Positions 17,167-28,340 are shown, counted from the stretch's first letter. The stretch is DNA of 64,000 nucleotides from an uncultured Clostridia bacterium (GCA_948805675.1 CAQIBN010000004.1:1-64000); one strand, 5' to 3'. A program made the numbers and translations. The notes: a model not told the origin generated them from the letters alone.

Positions 17167-20100
17167 ATGAATTTTTTATTGCATGATTTAGGGAATTTAC
17201 CTTTATTTGCATCATATTTAAAAGGAATTAATAAAGGCTCGGTATTGGTATCGGGTCTATCTGATGTTGCAAAAGTTCAAATAGCATGTGCAACAAATGA
17301 GTTTTCTAATAAGCCAGTATGTATTATTACATATAATGAATTACAGGCTAAAAGAATTATAAATGATTTAAAATTTTTTGAAGATAATGTTAAATTTTTT
17401 CCTAAGAGAGAAATTGTAACATATGATTTTGCATGTGAAAGCAAAGATTTGCCATATGAGAGAATAGAGGTTTTAAAAAGTATTGAAAGTGGAAGTACAA
17501 AAATAGTTGTAACAACAATAGAAGCTATAATTCAAAATATGATTTCTAAACAATCTTTATATAAAAATATTATAAATCTAAATGTAGGTGTAGAAATTTC
17601 TTTAGAGAAACTTAAAAATAAATTAATAAAACTTGGATATGAAAGGGTAGAACTTGTAGAATCTAGGGGGAGTTTTAGTGTTAGAGGTGGAATTATAGAT
17701 GTAGCTATTTCTGAAAATGAAGGCATTAGAATAGAGTTTTGGGGTGATGAAATAGATTCAATAAGAATTTTTAAACTTTCGTCTCAAAGATCTATCAAAA
17801 ATTTAGATAGTACATGCATATATCCTGCTCATGAGTTTATATTAGAAAAATCTTTAGAAGAAGTTATAAATAATATATTAGAAGAATCTATAGAAAATAT
17901 AGGTATACAAGAGATTATTAATTCTGATATAGAAGAAATTAGAGAAGGAAATTATTTTAGTAAAATAGATAAATATTTTAATTCTTTTTATTCAGAAAAA
18001 AATAATTTCTTAGACTTTTTACCAAAAGATACAATTATATTTTTAGATGAGGATTCTAAAATTTCTAAAAGAATAGAAAATATAATAGAAGATAATAAAA
18101 ATCTAGTAAATAGCTTAATAGAAAAAAATAAAGTTGTGCCAGATTCTATAAAAAATATAAGTGAGTACCAACAAAATATTAAATGGGATAGACTTATATA
18201 TTTAGAAAAACAAGATATATCAAATAAAAAGAATAGTGAAAGAGAATATCATTTTCATTATAGAGAAGTTAATTTCTTTAAAAGTGAAACAAGTATGCTT
18301 ATAGATGAATTGAAATCTGCTGTAGATAGTAAAAAGAAGGTTGTGTTATTGGGTGGAAATGAAAGTAGTGCAAGGAAAATGTCACTTTTACTTGCAGAAA
18401 ATGATATTCCTCATATGTATAATGAAAAACCAGAAGAAAATAGCTTAAAAGAAGGAGTTTGTTTGGTAACAAAAGGGGCTTTGTCAGCAGGTTTTGAGTG
18501 TTATGATTTAGATTTATTAGTTATTAGTAGTGAAGAATTTTTTAATAATGAACATAAAAAAAGAAAACAAAGTCAGGCTTTTAGAGATGGAGAAAAGGTT
18601 GTATTTGCAGATTTAAGAATAGGAGATTTTGTTGTTCATAAATTTCATGGAATTGGACAGTTTATTGGTGTAAATACAATTGAAGCTGATAATGTAACAA
18701 AAGATTACATTAAAATAAAATATAAAAATGATGATGTTTTATATGTTCCAACTAATAATTTAGATACAATTAGAAAGTATATTGGTAGTGAAGAAGTAGC
18801 ACCAAGACTTAATAAACTTGGTGGAAGAGAATGGGACAATACAAAAACAAAAGTTAAATCTAATTTAAGAGAAGTGGCAAGAGAGTTAATAGAATTATAT
18901 GCAAAAAGACAAAAAGTAAAAGGATATGCTTTTTCAAAAGATACCGAATGGCAAAAGCAGTTTGAGGAAAGCTTTCCATATTCTGAAACAGATGACCAAT
19001 TAAGATGTATTGAAGAAACTAAAAAAGATATGGAAAATGAAAAGCCAATGGATAGACTTCTTTGCCGGAGATGTTGGATATGGAAAAACAGAGGTAGCAA
19101 TAAGAGCTGCTTTTAAGGCTATAATGGACCAAAAACAAGTTGCATATTTAGTGCCTACTACAGTTCTTGCAAATCAACAATATGAAGAATTTAAAACTAG
19201 AATGGAAGGTTTTGCTGTTAATGTTGAACTATTAAATCGTTTTAGAACTAAAAAAGAGCAAGATGAAGTTATAAAAAAATTAAAACTTGGTGAAGTGGAT
19301 TGTGTGGTTGGTACACATAGAATTCTTAGTAAAGATGTAGAGTTTAAAGATTTAGGGTTATTAATAATAGATGAAGAGCATCGTTTTGGTGTAAAAGATA
19401 AAGAAAAAATAAAGGGATTAAAAAATAGTGTTGATGTACTTACAATGACTGCAACTCCAATACCTAGAACACTTCATATGTCAATTGTTGGTGTAAGAGA
19501 TATGTCTGTTATATATGAACCACCACATAATAGAAGACCTGTTCAAACATATGTATTAGAATATGATGATGAAATTATAAAAGAAGCTATTACAAAGGAA
19601 CTAGAAAGAGATGGTCAAGTTTTTTATTTATTTAATAATGTAGAAGGAATAGATAAAAAAGCTACATTTATTTCAGAGCTTGTACCAGAATCTAAAGTTG
19701 CATATGCACATGGAAAAATGACAGGTAAACAGTTAGAAGATATAATGATGAGATTTATAAATAAAGAAGTAAATGTATTAATTTGTACTACAATATTAGA
19801 ATCTGGAATTGACATCCCAAATGCAAATACAATTATTGTAGAAAATGCAGATAGATTAGGTTTGGCACAACTTTATCAAATAAGAGGAAGAGTTGGTAGA
19901 GGTGACAAACAAGCATATGCATATGTTACATATAGACGTGATAAGCTTTTAACAGAGGTTGCAGATAAAAGATTAAAAGCAATTAAGGAATTTACAGAAT
20001 TTGGCTCTGGATTTAGAATTGCAATGAGAGACTTAGAGATTAGAGGGGCAGGAAGTTTACTTCGGAGAGATACAACATGGACATATGGAACAAGTTGGTT

Positions 20101-20624
20101 ATGATACATATTGCAAATTATTAGATGAAGTAGTAAAAGAAATGCAAGGTGTAAAAATAGAAGAAGAAAAAGATGTTCAAATAGATATGAACATATCAAG
20201 TTTTATTCCAGATGAATATATTGAAAATAGCAGTCAAAAAATTGAAATTTATCAAGATATTGCAATTAGCAAAAATGAAGATGACTTGATAGAAGTAACA
20301 GATGAAATAATAGATAGATATGGAAATATGCCAAAAGAAGTAGAGAATTTAATAGAGATTGCTAGAATAAAGAGACTATGTAAAGAATCAAATATTTTAA
20401 AAATTGTACAGAGAAAAGATACAGCAGTTTTCTATTTTGATGTAGAAAGTTTTAATATGGAAATTATAGATTTATTAATAAAAGAGTACAGAAATTCAAT
20501 TAAATTTTCTCCTGGAAGAGAGCCATATATTACATTAAATCTATATACAACTTCTGAAGAAAAGATTATAGAAAAAGTTAAAGAGTTTTTAAAAAATTGT
20601 TTAAATAAAGTTACTACTAACTAA
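17167..20624 (+). CDS. mfd: transcription-repair coupling factor Mfd, with two CGG shift sites
   Basis: Mfd removes stalled RNA polymerase and recruits UvrA. The first frame covers the UvrB-like domain and the polymerase-interacting domain ([11 protein letters not shown] about residues 489-499), then meets CGG at 19066-19068 (codon 634). Skipping C gives [14 protein letters not shown], the Walker A motif of the translocase. That frame runs through [17 protein letters not shown] and QIRGRVGRG to CGG at 20063-20065, where a second skip gives [15 protein letters not shown] and the C-terminal domain. Total 1151 residues, normal for Mfd. Without the first shift the protein has no motor domain. Two other CGG triplets (17240, 17252) are out of frame. 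Confidence 0.95.
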
Positions 20625-20680
20625 AAAATATGAATGTAAATTAATAAAAAAGTGAATAATATATGTAAAGAGGAGTTTGT

Positions 20681-21484
20681 ATGCAAGTAATAACAAGTAA
20701 AGAAAATGATTTTATTAAAAAGATAAAAAAATTAAAAGATAAAAAATATAGAGATGAAGAAAATTGCTATATAATTGAAGGTATTAAATTAGTAAAAGAA
20801 GCAATAGAAGAAAATCAAAATATAAAGTCTATTGTGATTTGCGAAGACTGTATAAATGATGAAAGCATAGATCAAAAAACTTTATATGAAGTTGCAAAAT
20901 ATGATTGTACTTATGTAAGTGAGAAAGTATTTGGATTTATAACAGATGTTTCTAATCCACAAGGAATTTTGGCAGTACTTGAAAAAAATAATCATAGTGA
21001 TAAAATGAATTATTCAGAAGATATAATAGTTGTGCTTGATGGATTGCAAGACCCAGGAAATTTAGGTACAATTTTAAGAACTATAGATAGTGCTAATTTA
21101 AAACAGGTTGTTGTATCAAAAGATACAGCAGACGTATATAATCCAAAAGTTGTAAGGTCAACAATGGGAGCAATTTTTAGGGTTAATATTATAGAAAGTA
21201 AAAATTTAGTAGAAAGTTTACAAAACTTAAAAGAAAACGGATATGAAACAATTGTTACTGCACTAGATACTAAAAATAGTGTATATGATATAGAGTATAA
21301 GAAAAAGGTTATTGTTATTGGAAATGAAGCAAATGGTGTATCGAAAGAGGTTAAAGAATTTGCAGATTATAAAGTAAAAATTCCAATGCTTGGCAAAACA
21401 GAGAGTTTAAATGCATCTGTAGCTGCAGGAATTATGATTTATGAATATGTAAGAGGTGTGGTTAAAGGAAATCGTTTTAAATAA
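20681..21484 (+). CDS. rlmB: TrmH/SpoU-family RNA 2'-O-methyltransferase
   Basis: This 267-residue protein has the three SPOUT motifs: VVLDGLQDPGNLGTILRT (about residues 124-141), VIGNEANGVSKEV (about 210-222) and LNASVAAGIMIYE (about 246-258). The N-terminal substrate-binding domain begins with KENDFIKKIKKLKDKKYRD. It methylates a ribose in rRNA or tRNA; the exact target is not decided by sequence. A GAGGAG ribosome binding site precedes it. No in-frame CGG. Confidence 0.88.
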   Translation: MQVITSKENDFIKKIKKLKDKKYRDEENCYIIEGIKLVKEAIEENQNIKSIVICEDCINDESIDQKTLYEVAKYDCTYVSEKVFGFITDVSNPQGILAVLEKNNHSDKMNYSEDIIVVLDGLQDPGNLGTILRTIDSANLKQVVVSKDTADVYNPKVVRSTMGAIFRVNIIESKNLVESLQNLKENGYETIVTALDTKNSVYDIEYKKKVIVIGNEANGVSKEVKEFADYKVKIPMLGKTESLNASVAAGIMIYEYVRGVVKGNRFK

Positions 21485-21586
21485 ATAAAAGATAAAATTT
21501 TCTGAATTATTATTTGTAACTAAAATAGTTGATTCGGAAATTTTTTTATGTTACTATTGATTGTGAAGGTTAGTGAGGGATATTTA

Positions 21587-22150
21587 ATGAATTTAAGAAA
21601 AGAAATAGAAAAATATGTACCATATGATGAAGTAGAAGCAAAAGATAAAGAAGTAATTCTAAAATATATGGACACTTTTGATAATTTGTTAGTAAGAGAT
21701 AACGAGTTTGCTCATTTCACAGCTTCAAATTGGATAGTTAATAAAGAAAGAACAAAGGTATTAATGATATATCATAATATTTATAAAACGTGGGCATGGA
21801 CTGGTGGACATAGTGATGGAGAAGAAGATTTATTAAAAGTAGCATTAAAAGAAGCTGAAGAAGAGACTGGGATTAAAAATTTTAAGGTATTGAGTAATGG
21901 AATTTATAGTTTAGAAATTCTAGGAGTAAATGCACATGAAAAAAGAGGAAAGCGTGTTGCTACTCATTTACATTTAGATTGTTGTTTTTTACTAGAAGCG
22001 GATGAAAAAGATGTGATAAGAATAAAAGAAGATGAAAATAGTGGAGTACAGTGGATGAATATAGAAGATGTAGTGAAAAATATACATGAAGAACAAATTA
22101 TTCCAATTTACAATAAATTAAATGATAAGTTAAAAAACATTAAATTATAG
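21587..22150 (+). CDS. Nudix hydrolase
   Basis: The protein (187 residues) has a Nudix box, GGHSDGEEDLLKVALKEAEEETG in outline (about residues 72-94), with Lys in place of the usual Arg before the EEETG core. Proteins of this type hydrolyse nucleoside diphosphates linked to another group; the substrate is unknown. The ATG at 21587 follows GAGGGA; the frame is open to 21548 but the extra residues look like leader. One GCG-GAT junction contains CGG out of frame. Confidence 0.85.
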   Translation: MNLRKEIEKYVPYDEVEAKDKEVILKYMDTFDNLLVRDNEFAHFTASNWIVNKERTKVLMIYHNIYKTWAWTGGHSDGEEDLLKVALKEAEEETGIKNFKVLSNGIYSLEILGVNAHEKRGKRVATHLHLDCCFLLEADEKDVIRIKEDENSGVQWMNIEDVVKNIHEEQIIPIYNKLNDKLKNIKL

Positions 22151-22256
22151 TTTAGAAATATATGATAATTTTATTAAATAATCATGAGTGATAATAAAGT
22201 TATAGGTAGATACATTAATGAAAATTTGAATATGTTATATAAGGAGAGAAAGATAA

Positions 22257-22829
22257 ATGAATATAATACTTGCATCACAATCCCCAAGAAGAAAAGAGTT
22301 ATTAGATTTAATGGGATTAAAATATGAAGTAATTGTTAGCAATGCAGATGAAACTTTTGAAGAAGGTTTAACTATAGAAGAACAATCTAAGAGACTTGCA
22401 TATATAAAATCAAAAACAGTATTTGAACAAACAAGTGGAGATAGAATTGTAATTGGTTCAGATACAATGGTTTTAAAGGATGGAAAGATATATGAAAAGC
22501 CAGTAGATAATGAAGATGCAAAAAGAATGTTAAAAGAACTTAAAAATTCAAAAGTGCAAGCAATTACTAGTTTAGCTGTTTTAGTACAAGCAGGAGAATT
22601 ATATAAAGAATATATAGATTACGATATTGTAGATATTTATATAAAAGATATGAGTGATGATGAAATCGATAATTGGATTAAAATTGGTAAACCATTAGAT
22701 AAAGCAGGAGCATTTGCTGTTCAGACTAGTTTTTGTGTATTTATAGAGAAAATAGTTGGAAATCATACTACTGCTATTGGTTTACCAACACATAAGTTAT
22801 ATGATTTTATAAAAGAATATATAAGTTAA
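22257..22829 (+). CDS. maf: Maf-family nucleotide pyrophosphatase
   Basis: This 190-residue protein has the Maf signatures ASQSPRRKELLDLMG (N-terminus), IGSDTMVL (about residues 68-75), YEKPVD (about 80-85) and DKAGAFAVQ (about 149-157). Maf proteins hydrolyse dTTP, UTP or modified nucleotides and were first linked to septum formation. An AGGAGAGAAAG ribosome binding site precedes it. It ends at a strong terminator before aspS. Confidence 0.93.
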   Translation: MNIILASQSPRRKELLDLMGLKYEVIVSNADETFEEGLTIEEQSKRLAYIKSKTVFEQTSGDRIVIGSDTMVLKDGKIYEKPVDNEDAKRMLKELKNSKVQAITSLAVLVQAGELYKEYIDYDIVDIYIKDMSDDEIDNWIKIGKPLDKAGAFAVQTSFCVFIEKIVGNHTTAIGLPTHKLYDFIKEYIS

Positions 22830-22876
22830 ATAATAGCCAAAAAGTTTTAAACACAAAGATATTGGTTAAAAAATAT

Positions 22877-22926
22877 AAATCCACTAAAATTATGGTATAA
22901 ACCATTGAATTTTAGTGGATTTTTGA
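22877..22926 (+). terminator. terminator after maf
   Basis: A 15-bp perfect stem (22877-22891 with 22908-22922) with an inner TGGT/ACCA pair is followed by a T run. Confidence 0.85.
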
Positions 22927-23004
22927 TATAATAATACAAACTTAAAGGTAGTAATAATTAAAAAAGTATAAATTGCTATCTAAAAAATAAAAAAGGAGAT
23001 AAGA

Positions 23005-24756
23005 ATGAAAAATAAATATAGAGACCATAATTGTGGAGAATTAAGTATTAAAAATGTTGGAGAAACTGTTAAACTTGCAGGTTGGGTTCAAAGAATAAGA
23101 AACTTAGGTGCAATGAAATTTATAGATTTAAGAGATGAATTTGGAATAACTCAGGGCGTTATATCAGATTCAGTAACAGTTAAAGAAGAATTAGTAACAG
23201 AATGTGTAATTTCTGTATGTGGAAAAGTTGTAGAAAGAACAAATAAAAATAATAAAATTCCTACAGGAGAAATAGAAATAGAAGTAAATGAAATAGAAGT
23301 ATTAGGAAAATGTAAAAATGTACTTCCTTTTGAAATTAATTCAGAAAAAGTAGATATTTCATCTGTAAGAGAAGATTTAAGATTAGAATATAGATTCTTA
23401 GATTTAAGAAATGATAAAATACATAATAATATTTTACTTCGTTCTAAAATAATGAAATCATTAAGAAATAAAATGGATGAATTAGGATTTACAGAAATAC
23501 AAACACCAATCTTAGCTAATTCATCACCAGAAGGAGCAAGAGACTTTTTGGTGCCAAGTAGATTACATCCAGGAGAGTTTTATGCACTTCCACAGGCACC
23601 ACAACAATTTAAACAATTACTAATGGTTTCAGGATTTAATAAATATTATCAAATAGCACCATGTTTTAGAGATGAAGACCCAAGAGCAGATAGAGCGCCA
23701 GGCGAATTTTATCAATTAGATTATGAAATGAGTTTTGCAACCCAAGATGATGTTTTTGAAGTAGCAGAAAATGTTGTTCCATATGTATTTAACGAAAACA
23801 CAACTTGGAAAGTAGATGAAGGCCCTTTTGTACGTATTCCATACTTAGAAGCAATGGAGAAATATGGTATAGATAAACCAGATTTAAGAAATCCATTAAT
23901 TATACAAGATGGAACAAACATTTTTGCAAATACTGAGTTTAATGCATTTAAAGGAAAAACCATAAAAATAATAATTGTTCCAAATGGAGCATCTCAAGGA
24001 CGTAAGTTCTTTGATGGTATGGACACATTTGCAAAAGAAGAAGCGGGAGCAAAAGGTTTAGCATGGGTTAAAATAGATGAAAATGGAGAGTATATTGGAG
24101 GTATTTCTAAATTTATAACTGAAGAAGTTAAAATTGGACTTCAAAACATGGGTGTTAAAGTAAATGATAGTATTTTCTTTGTTGCAGACGAATTTAAAGT
24201 AGCTCAAAAAATAGCAGGACTTGTTAGAATAGAACTTGGAAAACGTTTAGATTTAATAGAAAAAAATGTTTATAAATTCTGTTGGATTGTAGATTTTCCA
24301 ATGTATGAATTATCAGATGAAGGCACAATAGATTTTAATCATAATCCGTTTTCTATGCCACAAGGTGGAATGGAAGCTTTAGAAAATATGAACCCATTAG
24401 ATATTTTAGCATATCAATATGATTTAGTATGTAATGGTTATGAAATGGCATCAGGTGCTGTTAGAAATCATAATCCAGAATTAATGGTTAAAGCATTTGA
24501 AATTGCAGGATATACAGAAGATGATGTTAAATTAAAATTTGGAGCACTTTATAATGCATTCCAATATGGAACACCACCACATGCAGGTGCTGCACCAGGT
24601 TTAGATAGAATGGTAATGTTAATTTCTGATAGTCAAAATATAAGAGAAGTAATAGCTTTTCCTAAAAATAAAAAAGCAAGAGATTTATTGATGAAAGCAC
24701 CATCTAAAGTATCTAAAGAACAATTAAAAGATGTTCATATAAAAGTTGATGAATAA
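23005..24756 (+). CDS. aspS: aspartyl-tRNA synthetase
   Basis: This class II synthetase (583 residues) has an N-terminal OB-fold (LAGWVQRIRNLGAMKFIDLR), motif 2 (FRDEDPRADR about residues 217-226), a bacterial GAD insert in the middle and motif 3 (GLDRMVM near residue 533). It charges tRNA-Asp and, depending on the presence of AsnS or GatCAB, possibly tRNA-Asn. An AAAGGAG site lies upstream. I see no T-box leader. The one CGG triplet (24044) is out of frame. Confidence 0.96.
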   Translation: MKNKYRDHNCGELSIKNVGETVKLAGWVQRIRNLGAMKFIDLRDEFGITQGVISDSVTVKEELVTECVISVCGKVVERTNKNNKIPTGEIEIEVNEIEVLGKCKNVLPFEINSEKVDISSVREDLRLEYRFLDLRNDKIHNNILLRSKIMKSLRNKMDELGFTEIQTPILANSSPEGARDFLVPSRLHPGEFYALPQAPQQFKQLLMVSGFNKYYQIAPCFRDEDPRADRAPGEFYQLDYEMSFATQDDVFEVAENVVPYVFNENTTWKVDEGPFVRIPYLEAMEKYGIDKPDLRNPLIIQDGTNIFANTEFNAFKGKTIKIIIVPNGASQGRKFFDGMDTFAKEEAGAKGLAWVKIDENGEYIGGISKFITEEVKIGLQNMGVKVNDSIFFVADEFKVAQKIAGLVRIELGKRLDLIEKNVYKFCWIVDFPMYELSDEGTIDFNHNPFSMPQGGMEALENMNPLDILAYQYDLVCNGYEMASGAVRNHNPELMVKAFEIAGYTEDDVKLKFGALYNAFQYGTPPHAGAAPGLDRMVMLISDSQNIREVIAFPKNKKARDLLMKAPSKVSKEQLKDVHIKVDE

Positions 24757-24903
24757 GAGTAAATTAACATATAAAATATAGATGGATATACTATAAAAAT
24801 TAATAGTAATAAAAATGATAAAATTTGACAAAAAACTATTGACCACACAAATGTTTTGTGGTAATATAAATACAATTTTATTTGCAAAGAGGTGGTTAAA
24901 TTT

Positions 24904-25146
24904 ATGAACATGTTAGAACAAGTTAATAGTAAAGATATAAAGCAAATAAAAGAAGTAGTTAATGAAATAAAAAACAACCAAGAAAATACAATTAAAATAG
25001 TAGAAAAAAATCATAAAACAAATATGAAAAAGTTACAAAAAATACAGGAATATAATGAAATAAGCGATATGACAAACACTGTTTTTGAATCAAGGATTTC
25101 AAGAATAGAGAAATTGCTGGATGATATTTACTCCAAAATCGCATAA
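24904..25146 (+). CDS. small coiled-coil protein
   Basis: The frame encodes 80 residues, highly charged and helical, with heptad-like spacing (LEQVNSKDIKQIKEVVNEIK). No family is recognised. The ATG at 24904 is chosen with GAGGTGG upstream. It is a stand-alone gene between aspS and the second murT and is closed by a terminator. A small stem (ACCACA...TGTGGT, about 24841-24862) lies in its leader. Confidence 0.6.
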   Translation: MNMLEQVNSKDIKQIKEVVNEIKNNQENTIKIVEKNHKTNMKKLQKIQEYNEISDMTNTVFESRISRIEKLLDDIYSKIA

Positions 25147-25154
25147 AAAACAAG

Positions 25155-25193
25155 AAACTAAGAAACGATAAAAAGTTTCTTAGTTTTAAAAAA
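25155..25193 (+). terminator. terminator after the coiled-coil gene
   Basis: A 12-bp perfect stem (25155-25166 with 25175-25186) follows the stop. The downstream tract is short in T. Confidence 0.75.
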
Positions 25194-25372
25194 ATATTAT
25201 TACAAAAATAAAAGATATTACTTATTTATTACAATGTGGATACTAACTATTTATTTTTTTATTGTATAAAATAAATCATTAGAGTAAAATTTGGTCAAAA
25301 TATAAAACATTATATGGTACTTATTTGTATTAATATTAGATACATATTTTATAGAAAGTAAAGGAGATACAT

Positions 25373-26777
25373 ATGAGAAAATTAAAATTTTTTATAGCAC
25401 TATTTATAGCAAAAATAAGTATGAAAATTCTAAAATTATTAAAAAAGAATGCAACAGATTTTCCAGGAAGGATTGCATTAAAACTATGTAAGGATTTTAT
25501 CAAACAAATTCAGAAACCAGAAATAATAATTGGTGTAACAGGAACAAATGGAAAGACTACAGTATCAAATTTTATAGATGATATATTAATAGATAATGGT
25601 TATTCTATTATAGAAAATAAACTTCGGTTCTAATATTAAATCTGGAATTACTACAAGTTTAATTAATGGAGTATCTATTATAGGAAAGGTAAAAAAGAAA
25701 ATTGCTGTATTAGAAATAGATGAAAGAAGTTCAAGAATAGTATATCCATATCTAAAACCAACATATTTAATATGTACTAATTTATTTAGAGATTCATTAA
25801 AAAGAAATGCACATACAGAATTTATATATAGTATTATTAATGATAATTTACCAAAAGAAACTATATTAATACTAAATGGTGATGATCCTATTTGTAGTAG
25901 TTTAGGTAAAGAAAATAAAAAAATATTTTTTGGAATAGATAAAATTTCAGAAGATACAATAGAAAGTGAAAATATTGTAAGAGATATTATAATTTGTCCA
26001 AATTGTTTTTCAAAATTAGAATATGATTATTATAGATATCATCATATAGGTAAAATGCATTGTCCAAATTGTGATTTTAAAACACCAGAAATAGACTATT
26101 TATGTACTAATATAGATGAAGAAGAAAGAAATATAACAATTAAAGAAAAAGGAATAGTCGAGAATTATCCACTAATATCTGATAATATAATTAATATCTA
26201 TAATATTCTGGCAACAATTACTGTATTAAAGCAAATTGGTATAGATTCTAAAAAGATAAAAGAATCTATGCAAAAATTAAATGTTGTTGAAACCAGATTT
26301 AAAAAAGAAGAAGAATCTGGAATAGAAATAGTTATGCATCTTGCAAAAGGTCAAAATCCAATTGCATGTTCTAGAGCATTTGATTATGTGAGAAAACAAA
26401 AAGTTAGCAAATGTGTAATATTAATATTGGACGATTTACATGAGGATTCAGAAGTAATAACATGGTATTATGATGCTGATTATGAATTCTTAAATAGTGA
26501 AGAAACAAAACAAATTATTGTTGGGGGAAAGAGGTATATGGATACAGTTTTGCGTTTGCTAATGGCAGGTGTACCAAAAGAAAAAATTGTTTATGCTAGA
26601 AACGAAATTGAAGCTGTATCTAATATAGAAACAAATGGTATAGAGAAAGTATTTATTTTATATGATTTATATTCACTTGAATTATGTGAAAACGTAAAAA
26701 ATAAAGTAAAAGAAAAAATAAAAATACAAAAGAAAATGGAGGAGAATAATAATGAAGATAGAAGTTTTATTTCCTGA
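25373..26777 (+). CDS. second MurT-like ligase, full length only with a +1 shift at CGG
   Basis: A paralogue of the murT at 9553-10920. The zero frame gives an N-terminal hydrophobic segment and IIGVTGTNGKTTVSN (P-loop), then CGG at 25625-25627 (codon 85) and a stop one codon later. Skipping C gives KL-G-SNIKSGITTSLI, then LEIDERSS and a four-cysteine ribbon (CPNC ... CPNC), ending at 26777 for 467 residues. It overlaps the following gatD-like gene by 26 bases. It may amidate a different wall substrate or act at another growth stage. The second copy has diverged strongly. Confidence 0.88.
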
Positions 26778-27447
26778 GCTATGTAATTTGTTTGGTGATA
26801 TAAGTAATATGAAATATTTACAAAAGTGTTTACCAGATGCAGAATTTATTAATACATCAATAGAAGATATACCATATTTTGCAGAAAATGATGTAAACTT
26901 AATTTATCTAGGTCCAATGACAGAAAAAATGCAAGAAAAAGTAATTCAAAAATTATTAGAATATAAAGAAAGAATTCAAGAATTAATAAATAAAGATGTT
27001 GTATTTTTATTTACAGGAAATGCAATGCAAATATTAGAAAATTATATTGAGAATGAAGATGGAAGCAAAGTAGAAGGATTAGGAATAATTAATTTACAAT
27101 CAAAAAGAGACATGTTTAACAGATATAATTGTCTTTTTATAGGACAATTTGATGATATAGAAATAGTTGGATTTAAAAGTCAGTTTACTATGGAATATGG
27201 AGAGAATAAAGAAAATTATTTTATAAAGGTAGCTAAAGGTATTGGAATAAATAAAGAATCTAATTTAGAGGGGATACGTATAAGGAACTTTTTTGGAACA
27301 AGCTTGCTCGGACCAATATTAATTTTAAATCCTCTTTTCACAAAAAAATTATTAAAATTGATGGGAGTAAATGAACCAAAACTTGCTTTTGAAGAAGAAT
27401 GTATGAAGACATATGAAATTAGATTAGAAGAATTTAAAAAAATATAG
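26752..27447 (+). CDS. second GatD-like protein lacking catalytic residues
   Basis: This 231-residue protein has the GatD-type start IEVLFPELCNLFGDISNMKYL and the fold of a class I amidotransferase. Where the nucleophile Cys is expected, the sequence reads FTGNAMQIL. Where the catalytic His is expected, it reads SLLGPILILNP. As with the first GatD homologue, glutaminase activity is therefore doubtful. It forms an operon with the second murT by a 26-base overlap. Its one CGG triplet (27309) is out of frame (CTC-GGA). Confidence 0.82.
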   Translation: MKIEVLFPELCNLFGDISNMKYLQKCLPDAEFINTSIEDIPYFAENDVNLIYLGPMTEKMQEKVIQKLLEYKERIQELINKDVVFLFTGNAMQILENYIENEDGSKVEGLGIINLQSKRDMFNRYNCLFIGQFDDIEIVGFKSQFTMEYGENKENYFIKVAKGIGINKESNLEGIRIRNFFGTSLLGPILILNPLFTKKLLKLMGVNEPKLAFEEECMKTYEIRLEEFKKI

Positions 27448-27545
27448 AATGACTGTTTTGCACATTTTACAGCTTATTTAAAAGATAAAACAATGTTTAA
27501 TATATGTACAAATTTAAAACAATCTTGAAGCGTGTTAGCAACTAC

Positions 27546-27585
27546 TAATGATAGGTTTTATACCATGAAATAAAACCTATCATTA
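27546..27585 (+). terminator. hairpin after the second murT/gatD pair
   Basis: A 15-bp perfect stem (27546-27560 with 27571-27585) lacks a clear T run, so it may be a terminator or an RNA end-stabilising structure. Confidence 0.55.
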
Positions 27586-27652
27586 ATAATATATAAAAAA
27601 ATATTGAAAAAACATATGTATTAATTTATAATAAAAAAGAGGTGTAAACGAA

Positions 27653-27940
27653 ATGAGATATGGATTATCAGAAGAAATATATTTACAGATAAAAAAAATA
27701 ACAAATAAATATTACAAATATCAATTTAAGATTTTTGGTTCTAGAGCACGAGGCGATTATAAAAAAAATTCGGATATTGATATTGCTATATTTGGTGATA
27801 TAAAAGATGAAGACGAATATAAAATACTAAATGAATTTGATTTATTAGATATTCCATATACATTTGATATTGTCTTTGTGAAGAAAATTACTAAGAAGGA
27901 ATTTATAAATTCTATTTTAAGAGAAGGAGTAGTATTATAA
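27653..27940 (+). CDS. MntA-type minimal nucleotidyltransferase
   Basis: This 95-residue protein has the nucleotidyltransferase signature FGSRARGDYKKNSDIDIAI (about residues 28-46) with the GS...SDID catalytic aspartates. It is paired with a HEPN-like gene whose ATG lies next to this gene's stop codon, the standard arrangement of MNT/HEPN toxin-antitoxin modules, in which the MNT protein AMPylates its partner. It contains one out-of-frame CGG (TCG-GAT). Confidence 0.88.
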   Translation: MRYGLSEEIYLQIKKITNKYYKYQFKIFGSRARGDYKKNSDIDIAIFGDIKDEDEYKILNEFDLLDIPYTFDIVFVKKITKKEFINSILREGVVL

Positions 27941-28326
27941 TGGAGAGATTTATGCAAAGAAAAAACGATTTTTTGAATGCATTAGATAGACTTATGGAAG
28001 CTCTAAATACAGAAATAAACGATTTAGCGATTGATGGAATATTACATAGATTTGAATTTACATTTGAACTATCTTGGAAAATGGTAAAAGATTACTTAGA
28101 ATATTTAGGATTAACAGAAAAAACAGGAAGTCCAAGAGAGGTTATACAATTAGGATTTAAACAAGGGATAATAGAAGATGGCGAAATGTGGATACAAATG
28201 ATGCTTTCAAGAAATTTATTATCTCATTTATATAATGAAGATACATCAAGAGAAATATATGAGAAGATAAAAAATGAATACATAGATTTGTTTGTAAAGT
28301 TGAAAGATAAATTTGAAAATATATAA
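27940..28326 (+). CDS. HI0074-type nucleotidyltransferase substrate-binding (HEPN-like) protein
   Basis: This 128-residue all-helical protein contains DGILHRFEFTFELSWKMVKDYL and NLLSHLYNEDTSREIYEKI, characteristic of the HI0074 family that partners minimal nucleotidyltransferases. The RxxxxH RNase motif of active HepT toxins is not evident, so this member may be a substrate-binding partner rather than a nuclease. It overlaps the preceding gene at 27940. Confidence 0.85.
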   Translation: MERFMQRKNDFLNALDRLMEALNTEINDLAIDGILHRFEFTFELSWKMVKDYLEYLGLTEKTGSPREVIQLGFKQGIIEDGEMWIQMMLSRNLLSHLYNEDTSREIYEKIKNEYIDLFVKLKDKFENI

Positions 28327-28340
28327 GCATAAGTAAATAA

